The translations under genes and the position numbers were made by a program. The notes below the pieces were generated by a model. That model had not been told where the DNA came from. It made no database searches and saw only the letters and a list, made by a program, of their open reading frames with translations. Shown one piece after another: positions 1-5,804 of a stretch of 6,542 nucleotides of DNA. Origin of the DNA: Actinomycetes bacterium (GTDB lineage: Bacteria > Actinomycetota > Acidimicrobiia > Acidimicrobiales > Ilumatobacteraceae); NCBI GenBank assembly GCA_023417265.1, contig JAEZFY010000077.1, positions 1 through 6,542 on the forward strand, read 5' to 3'. Numbering within the stretch: position 1 is the stretch's first letter; each line of letters opens with the position of its first letter.

Positions 1-1
1 G

Positions 2-46
2 AGCGTGCCCGCCACGCTCCGTAATGCCGGCATCCCCGGGACATGA
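2..46 (+). CDS. 3' end of an upstream gene (partial, product unknown)
   Basis: Reading from base 2 gives 14 codons, SVPATLRNAGIPGT, followed by TGA at 44-46. That stop overlaps the permease ATG as ATGA, the arrangement typical of translationally coupled operon neighbours, and most of the codons end in G or C. The fragment is too short to identify. In CUT1 operons the gene just upstream of the permeases usually encodes the extracellular sugar-binding lipoprotein, so that is the contextual guess, with a regulator as the alternative. A competing reading is the frame starting at base 1, which ends at TAA 22-24 after seven codons and would leave an 18-base gap. Confidence 0.35.
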   Translation, partial: SVPATLRNAGIPGT

Positions 47-1941
47 CGACTGCCCTTCGACCTGATTCGCCGCGCCACCGCCGCGGCCTGCGCTGGCCCA
101 CGCTGCTCGCGTTCGCCGCCCCGGCGATCGTGCTGTACAGCGTGTTCGTGCTGTACCCGATCCTCCAGGGGGCGCGCTACAGCCTGTACGACTGGAACGG
201 GCTCGAGCCGCTCGACAACTTCATCGGGCTCGACAACTTCACCCGGGCGTTCCGCGACGACGACTTCCGCGACGCGCTGCGCCACAACATCGTCATCGTC
301 GTGCTCTCGCTGGTGATCCAGATCCCGGTCGCACTCGGGCTGGCCACCTTGCTCAACTCGCGCATCAAGGGCCGGGCGGCGATGCGCACGCTGTTCTTCG
401 CTCCGTACGTGTTGTCCGAAGTCGTGACGGCGATCGTGTGGCGCCAGATCCTGCGCCCGAACGGGCTCGTCAACCATCTCCTCGGCTCGGTCGGGCTCGA
501 CTCGTGGCAACGGATCTGGATCGACGAACCGAAGTACGTGCTGTGGTCGCTGTTCTTCGTGATCTCGTGGAAGTACTTCGGCTTCCACATGATTCTCCTG
601 CTGGCCGGGCTGCAACAGATTCCGCACTCGCTCCACGAAGCCGCGGCGATCGACGGGGCGAGCGCCTGGCAGCGTTTCCGCTACGTCACCCTGCCGCTGC
701 TGACGCCGACGATCTCGGTGTCGGTGTTCTTGTCGGTGATCGGCGCGCTGCAGCTGTTCGACCTCGTCCAGGTCACCACCAAGGGCGGTCCGATCGGGTC
801 GTCATCGACGATGGCGACGTTCTTGTACGAACGCTTCGGCGACCGCCTGCTCGGCTACGCCAGCGCGGTCTCGGTGATCATCTTCGGGCTCTCGCTGCTC
901 GTGGCGATCCCGTACCAACGCAGCGCCGTGCGCAACGCCAACGAGCCGTCCGGTGGCGGCCTGCGCCGGCTGGCCGTGTTCGGGGTGCTGCTTGCCGTGC
1001 TGCTCGGCATCGTCACACCGCGGCTCCTGATCGCGCTCGTCGCGCTTGGCGCGCTGGCACTCGGGATCGGCCAGCTCTACCGTCGCCGCCCCCGCCGGGC
1101 CGCCGGCGCACGGGCGCACCGACCCGTGCTCCGGCGGATCCTCCCGTACGTGATCGCGCTCACGGTGCTGGCCCTGATCATCGTGCCGATCCTGTTCGCC
1201 GTGTTCGGCGGCTTCCGCACCAACCGCCAGCTGATCGAGGACCCGGCCGGCATGCCCGACCCGTGGGTGTGGGGCAACTATTCGAGCATCCTCCAGAGCG
1301 GCACGTTCTGGCGGCAGGTGTTCAACAGCGTCCTGATCGCCGTGCTCACCGTGTCGTTCGTGATCCCGGCCGCGTCGATGGTGGCGTTCGTGCTCGCCCG
1401 CTACCGCTTCCGCGGGCGCGAGTCGATGTACGGCGCGTTCACGCTCGGGCTCCTGTTCCCGGTGGCCGTGGCGGTGATCCCGCTGTTCATCGTGCTGCGC
1501 CAGATGCACCTACTCGGCAACCCGCTCGGCGTGGCGCTCCCGCAGGCCGCGTTCCAGCTCCCGCTGGCGATCGTGATCATGCGTCCGTTCCTGCAGGCGA
1601 TCCCCCAGGAGCTCCAGGATGCCGCCGAGATCGACGGCTGTGGGCCGTGGCGCTTCTACTGGTCGGTGGTGCTGCCGCTGTCGCGACCGGTGCTGTCGAC
1701 GGTGGCGGTGATCGCGCTCGTCGCCAGCTGGAACGCGTTCCTCCTGCCGCTGCTCGTGCTCACCGACGACTCGTGGAACACGCTCCCGCTCGGCGTCAGC
1801 TCGATCTCGCAGCAATGGTCCACCGACTACTCGCGGGTGCTTGCCTACACCGTGTTGTCGATGGTGCCGGCACTGATCTTCTACGCCCTCGCCGAACGCC
1901 AGATCGTCGGCGGCCTCACCGCCGGCGCCGTCAAGGAATAG
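43..1941 (+). CDS. Fused CUT1 sugar ABC transporter permease (MalF-like + MalG-like in one chain)
   Basis: This is an integral membrane permease of a binding-protein-dependent carbohydrate importer, probably for xylobiose or other xylo-oligosaccharides given its neighbours. Residues about 15-295 form a complete MalF-type half: a first membrane segment at about 19-40, further ones near 81-103, 114-134, 165-187, 222-243 and 271-290, and the EAA loop that docks the ATPase at 199-223 (EAAAIDGA, then LPLLTP). Residues about 362-632 form a complete MalG-type half, with a second EAA loop at 526-550 (DAAEIDGCG, then LPLSRP) and an ending of the usual MalG type. Between them, residues about 309-345 hold two extra hydrophobic stretches followed by an Arg-rich segment. 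CUT1 permeases are normally two separate proteins of roughly 280-310 residues, so 632 residues in one uninterrupted frame is a true fusion in this sequence. The ATG start overlaps the putative upstream stop, and only a weak GGG lies before it, suggesting coupled translation. No ATPase gene is present in the window. Substrate is inferred from context only. Confidence 0.93.
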   Translation: MTTALRPDSPRHRRGLRWPTLLAFAAPAIVLYSVFVLYPILQGARYSLYDWNGLEPLDNFIGLDNFTRAFRDDDFRDALRHNIVIVVLSLVIQIPVALGLATLLNSRIKGRAAMRTLFFAPYVLSEVVTAIVWRQILRPNGLVNHLLGSVGLDSWQRIWIDEPKYVLWSLFFVISWKYFGFHMILLLAGLQQIPHSLHEAAAIDGASAWQRFRYVTLPLLTPTISVSVFLSVIGALQLFDLVQVTTKGGPIGSSSTMATFLYERFGDRLLGYASAVSVIIFGLSLLVAIPYQRSAVRNANEPSGGGLRRLAVFGVLLAVLLGIVTPRLLIALVALGALALGIGQLYRRRPRRAAGARAHRPVLRRILPYVIALTVLALIIVPILFAVFGGFRTNRQLIEDPAGMPDPWVWGNYSSILQSGTFWRQVFNSVLIAVLTVSFVIPAASMVAFVLARYRFRGRESMYGAFTLGLLFPVAVAVIPLFIVLRQMHLLGNPLGVALPQAAFQLPLAIVIMRPFLQAIPQELQDAAEIDGCGPWRFYWSVVLPLSRPVLSTVAVIALVASWNAFLLPLLVLTDDSWNTLPLGVSSISQQWSTDYSRVLAYTVLSMVPALIFYALAERQIVGGLTAGAVKE

Positions 1942-1971
1942 CCCCACCCGCTCACGCTCACCGGGAACCAC

Positions 1972-4365
1972 ATGACCGCCGCCACCCCCGCCTATCTCGA
2001 TCCCAGCGCTGGAATCGACGACCGCGTCGCCGATCTGCTCGGACGGATGACGATCGACGACAAGCTCGGCCAGCTCGGCAGCGCATGGGTGTTCCAGCTC
2101 GCCGGAGCCGCCGGGCTCGACGTGCCCCGGGCGGCACCGTTGCTCGCCCACGGCATCGGCCACATCACGCGCATCAGCGGCGCCAGCTCGCTCGGCGCGG
2201 CGGCCGCCGCCGAGCTCGCCAATGCGATCCAGCAACACCTGCGCGACCACACCACGCTCGGCGTCCCGGCGCTCGTGCACGAGGAGATCTGCTCCGGGCT
2301 GATGGCCCGCGAGGCGACCGCGTACGCCCAAGCGCTGGGCGTCGCCGCCACGTGGCGCCCCGAACACAACCGGGCGATCGCCGACTCGATCCGCCTGCAG
2401 ATGCGCGCGATCGGCGCCCACCAGGGGCTCTCACCGGTACTCGACATCTGCCGCGACCCGCGGTGGGGGCGCCTCGAAGAGACCTACGGCGAAGACCCCC
2501 TGCTCGTCAGCCGGATGGGTGTCGAGTTCGTGCGCGGGTTGCAGGGGGCGACCCTCGACGATGGTGTGATCGCCACGCTCAAGCACTTCGTCGGTTACGG
2601 CGCCTCCGAGGGCGGGATGAACTGGGCGCCGGCGCACCTGCCCGAACGCGAGCTGCGCGACGTCTACTTGCGCCCGTTCGAGGCCGCCGTGCGCGAGGCC
2701 GCCGCGGCGTCGGTCATGAACGCCTATCACGAGCTCGACGGCGTGCCCTGTGGCGCCAGCCGGTGGTTGCTCACCGACGTGCTGCGCACCGAGTGGGGCT
2801 TTGCCGGTGTGGTCGTCGCCGACTACTTCGCCGTCAACCAGCTCGACGTCTACCACCACGTCGCCACGTCGCCCGAGGAGGCCGCGGCGATGGCGCTGCG
2901 CGCCGGGCTCGACGTCGAGCTGCCGATGACCGACTGCTACGCCGAGCCGCTCAAGCGGGCGCTCGAGCGTGGCCTCCTGACACCGGACGAGCTCGACACC
3001 GCGGTCGCCCGGGCGTTGCGCGCCAAGTTCCAACTCGGCTTGTTCGAGCAGCCGTTCGTCGATCCGGGTGCCGTGGCGGTGCACACCCGCACCCCCGAGC
3101 AACTCCGCCTGGCCCGCGAGGTCGCAGCCGACTCGCTCGTGCTGCTGCGCAACGAGGGCGTGCTCCCGCTCGCCGCCCCGCAACGCGTCGCCGTGCTCGG
3201 GCCGAGCGCGGCGAGCGCCCGCAACATGCTCGGCGACTACAGCTACCTCGCCCACGTCGAATCGCTCCTGGAGGTGCTCAAGAGCGGCAACAACGTGTTC
3301 GCCATGCCGCTCGAGCACGGCGCCGACGTCGACGAGGAGCTCGACTTGGCCCACGTCGGCAACGTGCTCGACGAGTTGACCGCCCGGCTGCCCGACGCCA
3401 CGATCACGCACGCCGTAGGGTGTGACGTCAACACCGACCACCGCGCCGGCTGCGCGGCGGCGGGGGCCGCGGCGGGGGCGGCCGACGTGGCCGTGGTGGT
3501 CGTCGGCGACAAGGCCGGGCTGACCGTCGACGCGACCTCGGGCGAAAGCCGCGACGTCGCCCACCTCACGCTGCCCGGCGTGCAGGAAGACCTCGTCCAA
3601 GCCGTCGCTGCCACCGGCACCCCCGTGGTACTCGTGATCGTCGGGGGGCGGCCGATGGGTTCGCCCGCCCTGCACACCGCCTGCGCGGCCGTGCTGATGG
3701 CGTGGCTGCCCGGCGAGCAGGGAGCCGCGGCGATCGCCGATGCGCTCGTCGGCGCCGTCAGCCCGGGCGGGAAGCTCCCGGTCACGTGGCCGCGCAGCTC
3801 GGGCCAGATCCCCGTGTTCTACGCCCACAAGGTGTCGGGTGGGCGCTCGCACTGGAAGGGCGCCTACGTCGACGAGTCGAACGAACCGCTCTACCCGTTC
3901 GGGTTCGGGCTCAGCTACTCGACGTTCGCGCTCAGCGACGTCGCCGTGTCGCCCGGCGAGCTGGGCGCCGACGACCCGGCGGCCGGGGCCGTCGTGCGGG
4001 CGCGGCTCACCAACACCGGCGCGGTTGCCGCTGACGAGGTGGTGCAGCTCTACTCGCGCGACCCGGTCGCCTCGATCACGCGTCCCGTGCGCGAACTGCA
4101 GGCGTTTGTCCGGGTGGCGCTGGCGCCCGGCGAGAGCGCCGACGTCGAGTTCGCCGTGCCACTGGCTGCGCTCGGGTTCACCGGGCACGACATGCGCTAC
4201 GTCGTCGAGCCCGGCGACATCGAATGGTTCGTCGGCACGTCGGCCACCGACGTCACGGAGGCCGGTCGCACGACCGTCGTCGGCACGCCATCCGGCGAGC
4301 TTGTGCGGGTGAGCGAGTTCACGGCGCGGACCACCGCGGTTGCGTCCGCCGGCACGGCGACGTAG
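1972..4365 (+). CDS. Glycoside hydrolase family 3, probable intracellular beta-xylosidase
   Basis: This retaining beta-glycosidase removes non-reducing terminal sugars, most likely xylose from xylo-oligosaccharides. The TIM-barrel domain (about 15-350) contains HEE at 103-105, the family signature RDPRWGR at 161-167 followed by ETYGEDP at 170-176, KHFVGYG at 204-210, and the nucleophile motif VVADY with D284. The second alpha/beta domain (about 385-645) carries LLRNEGVLPL at 391-400 and GESRD at 524-528, where E525 is the likely acid/base by position and motif. YPFGFGLSYS at 641-650 and a fibronectin III-like domain at about 680-755 complete the usual BglX/XylA-type layout and length (797 residues). 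There is no N-terminal signal peptide, so it should act in the cytoplasm on imported oligosaccharides. It begins 30 bases after the permease stop with GGGAA at 1963-1967 as ribosome site, so the two are probably cotranscribed. Beta-xylosidase over beta-glucosidase is inferred mainly from the adjacent xylAB genes and from the analogous Streptomyces bxlA. Confidence 0.92.
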   Translation: MTAATPAYLDPSAGIDDRVADLLGRMTIDDKLGQLGSAWVFQLAGAAGLDVPRAAPLLAHGIGHITRISGASSLGAAAAAELANAIQQHLRDHTTLGVPALVHEEICSGLMAREATAYAQALGVAATWRPEHNRAIADSIRLQMRAIGAHQGLSPVLDICRDPRWGRLEETYGEDPLLVSRMGVEFVRGLQGATLDDGVIATLKHFVGYGASEGGMNWAPAHLPERELRDVYLRPFEAAVREAAAASVMNAYHELDGVPCGASRWLLTDVLRTEWGFAGVVVADYFAVNQLDVYHHVATSPEEAAAMALRAGLDVELPMTDCYAEPLKRALERGLLTPDELDTAVARALRAKFQLGLFEQPFVDPGAVAVHTRTPEQLRLAREVAADSLVLLRNEGVLPLAAPQRVAVLGPSAASARNMLGDYSYLAHVESLLEVLKSGNNVFAMPLEHGADVDEELDLAHVGNVLDELTARLPDATITHAVGCDVNTDHRAGCAAAGAAAGAADVAVVVVGDKAGLTVDATSGESRDVAHLTLPGVQEDLVQAVAATGTPVVLVIVGGRPMGSPALHTACAAVLMAWLPGEQGAAAIADALVGAVSPGGKLPVTWPRSSGQIPVFYAHKVSGGRSHWKGAYVDESNEPLYPFGFGLSYSTFALSDVAVSPGELGADDPAAGAVVRARLTNTGAVAADEVVQLYSRDPVASITRPVRELQAFVRVALAPGESADVEFAVPLAALGFTGHDMRYVVEPGDIEWFVGTSATDVTEAGRTTVVGTPSGELVRVSEFTARTTAVASAGTAT

Positions 4366-4389
4366 TTTGTTCATAACATCTACAAATAG
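4363..4389. promoter_or_regulatory. AT-rich dyad, candidate XylR-type operator upstream of xylA
   Basis: Only 7 of these 27 bases are G or C, in a window that is otherwise extremely GC-rich. The core is an inverted repeat TTTGT (4366-4370), 11 bases, ACAAA (4382-4386), with a further AT/AT match inside at 4373-4374 and 4378-4379. The left arm with flank reads TAGTTTGTT (4363-4371), closely resembling, from memory, the half-site of ROK-family XylR operators known in Bacillus; the right arm is less complete. TAACAT at 4374-4379 fits an actinobacterial TAnnnT minus-10 element, though I see no convincing minus-35. The site overlaps the stop codon of the GH3 gene and lies 36 bases before the xylA start, which suits a repressor site controlling xylAB separately from the upstream genes. 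No regulator gene is visible here. Confidence 0.45.
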
Positions 4390-4412
4390 GTGACGATCTC
4401 CAACGAGGTGAC

Positions 4413-4418
4413 AGGGGG
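4413..4418 (+). promoter_or_regulatory. Ribosome binding site deciding the xylA start
   Basis: AGGGGG lies seven bases before ATG 4426, an ideal Shine-Dalgarno position. An in-frame GTG at 4390 would add 12 residues with no family counterpart and has no comparable upstream site, so the ATG is preferred. A second, weaker feature is the direct repeat AGGTGAC at 4388-4394 and 4406-4412, 18 bases apart, whose role is unknown. Confidence 0.7.
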
Positions 4419-4425
4419 TGCCCGA

Positions 4426-5757
4426 ATGGGCGAGTTCTTCGACACGGTCGGCCCGATCCGCTACGCCGGACCGGACAGCGACGATCCATTCACGTTCCGC
4501 TGGTACGACGCCGACCGCGTCGTCGCCGGGCGGACGATGGCCGAGCACCTGCGCTTCGGCGTGTGCTACTGGCACTCGTTCACGTGGGACGGCTTCGACA
4601 TCTTCGGGGCCGGCACGCTCGACCGGCCCTGGCACCCGAGCCAGGACCCGACGCTCGACCCGATGGCGGCGGCGAAGATGAAGATGGAGGCCGCGTTCGA
4701 GTTCTTCGAGAAGCTCGGCGCCCCGTTCTTCTCGTTCCACGACATCGACATCGCCCCCGACGGGGCGACGTTCGCCGAGACGGCCCGCAACTTCGACGAG
4801 ATGGTCGACGTGGCCGCCGGGCACATGGAACGCACCGGCACCAAGCTCCTGTGGGGCACCACCAACGCCTTCTCGCACCCGCGCTTCATGGCCGGGGCGG
4901 CCACCAACCCCGACCCCGAGGTGTTCAAGTACGCCGCCGCCCAGGTCGCCCACTGCCTGTCGGCGACGCACCGCCTCGGTGGCGCCAACTACGTGTTGTG
5001 GGGTGGCCGCGAGGGCTACGACACGCTGCTGCACACCGACATGCAGCGCGACCTCGACCAGTTCGGCCGCTTCCTCAACATGGTCGTCGAGCACAAGTAC
5101 GCGATCGGGTTCGAGGGCACGCTGCTGATCGAACCCAAGCCGATGGAGCCCACCAAGCACCAGTACGACTACGACGTCGCCACCGTGTTCGGGTTCCTGC
5201 AGAAGTACGGCCTCGAGCACGAGATCAAGGTCAACATCGAGGTCAACCACGCCACGCTGTCGGGGCACGACTTCCAACACGAGGTCGCCACCGCGGTCAA
5301 CTGCGGGATCTTCGGCTCGATCGACGCCAACGCCGGCGACGACCGGCTCGGCTGGGACCTCGACCGGTTCCCCGGCTCGGTCGAGGTGATGACGCTCGGC
5401 ATGCTCGAGATCTTGCGCGGTGGCGGGTTCACCACCGGCGGGATGCTGTTCGACACCAAGCTGCGGCGCCAGTCGATCGCCCGTGACGACTTGTTCATCG
5501 GTCACATCGGGGCGATGGACACGCTCGCCCGCTCGCTGCTCGCCGCCGCGGCGCTGATCGAGCAGGGCGAGCTCGACCGCTTCCGCGACGAGCGCTACGC
5601 CGGCTGGAACGACGCCCAGGACATCCTCGACGGCAAGGTCACCTTGCAGGAATTGCACGACGAGGTGCTCGAGAAGGGCTTCGAGCCGCAGCCGACGAGC
5701 GGCCGTCAGGAGCTGCTCGAAGGCATCGTCGCCAGAGCTATCGAACGGATCCGATGA
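4426..5757 (+). CDS. xylA: Xylose isomerase, class II (long type)
   Basis: This cytoplasmic metal-dependent isomerase interconverts D-xylose and D-xylulose. From ATG 4426 the protein has 443 residues and begins MGEFFDTVGPIRYAGPDS, matching the start of the long E. coli/Bacillus/Bacteroides-type enzymes (about 440 residues) rather than the roughly 390-residue Streptomyces class I form. Both family signatures are present: FHDIDIAPDG at 104-113, with catalytic H105 and D108, and IEPKPMEP at 235-242. The metal ligands align with those of E. coli XylA at a constant offset of four: E236, E272, H275, D300, D311, D313 and D343. W192 in LWGGREGY is conserved as well. Nothing is truncated or missing, so the enzyme should be active. 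It lies 60 bases after the GH3 gene, beyond the AT-rich operator candidate, and its stop codon forms ATGA with a mini-ORF leading to xylB. An upstream GTG at 4390 could give 455 residues but is less likely. Confidence 0.97.
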   Translation: MGEFFDTVGPIRYAGPDSDDPFTFRWYDADRVVAGRTMAEHLRFGVCYWHSFTWDGFDIFGAGTLDRPWHPSQDPTLDPMAAAKMKMEAAFEFFEKLGAPFFSFHDIDIAPDGATFAETARNFDEMVDVAAGHMERTGTKLLWGTTNAFSHPRFMAGAATNPDPEVFKYAAAQVAHCLSATHRLGGANYVLWGGREGYDTLLHTDMQRDLDQFGRFLNMVVEHKYAIGFEGTLLIEPKPMEPTKHQYDYDVATVFGFLQKYGLEHEIKVNIEVNHATLSGHDFQHEVATAVNCGIFGSIDANAGDDRLGWDLDRFPGSVEVMTLGMLEILRGGGFTTGGMLFDTKLRRQSIARDDLFIGHIGAMDTLARSLLAAAALIEQGELDRFRDERYAGWNDAQDILDGKVTLQELHDEVLEKGFEPQPTSGRQELLEGIVARAIERIR

Positions 5758-5804
5758 CCCCGTCAACAGCGTCCGGGCCGGTGTCGGGGGGCGGTCGGGG
5801 GTGA
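5754..5804 (+). other. 16-codon mini-ORF bridging the xylA stop and the xylB start
   Basis: The ATG at 5754 overlaps the xylA TGA (ATGA, 5754-5757). The frame encodes MTPSTASGPVSGGGRG and ends with TGA at 5802-5804, which overlaps the xylB GTG start (GTGA, 5801-5804). A ribosome finishing xylA could in principle restart here and be delivered exactly to the xylB start. The peptide resembles no known family and may be non-functional, so any role would be translational coupling. Chance is a real alternative, since the xylB start also has its own G-rich ribosome site. Confidence 0.3.
5786..5791 (+). promoter_or_regulatory. Probable xylB ribosome binding site
   Basis: A GGGGGG run ends nine bases before GTG 5801, an acceptable Shine-Dalgarno spacing. 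It sits in a very G-rich leader with other runs at 5775-5777 and 5797-5801. This supports GTG 5801 as the start; the next in-frame alternatives, TTG 5813 and GTG 5816, would cut into the conserved first strand before the DSSTQS motif. Confidence 0.5.

Noticed and set aside
1..24. Upstream gene end in the frame starting at base 1 (TAA at 22-24)
   Set aside because: Not excluded, but only seven codons are visible, while the alternative frame ends in an exact ATGA overlap with the permease start, which suits an operon better.
1942..1971. Possible promoter or terminator between the permease and GH3 genes
   Set aside because: The gap is only 30 bases and GC-rich, with no AT-rich box, hairpin or T-run; it holds just a ribosome binding site.
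438..3425. A 995-codon plus-strand frame overlapping the permease and GH3 genes
   Set aside because: The product is dominated by Arg, Ala and Pro with no motif, and it crosses the boundary between two clear genes in another frame. It is a GC-driven shadow.
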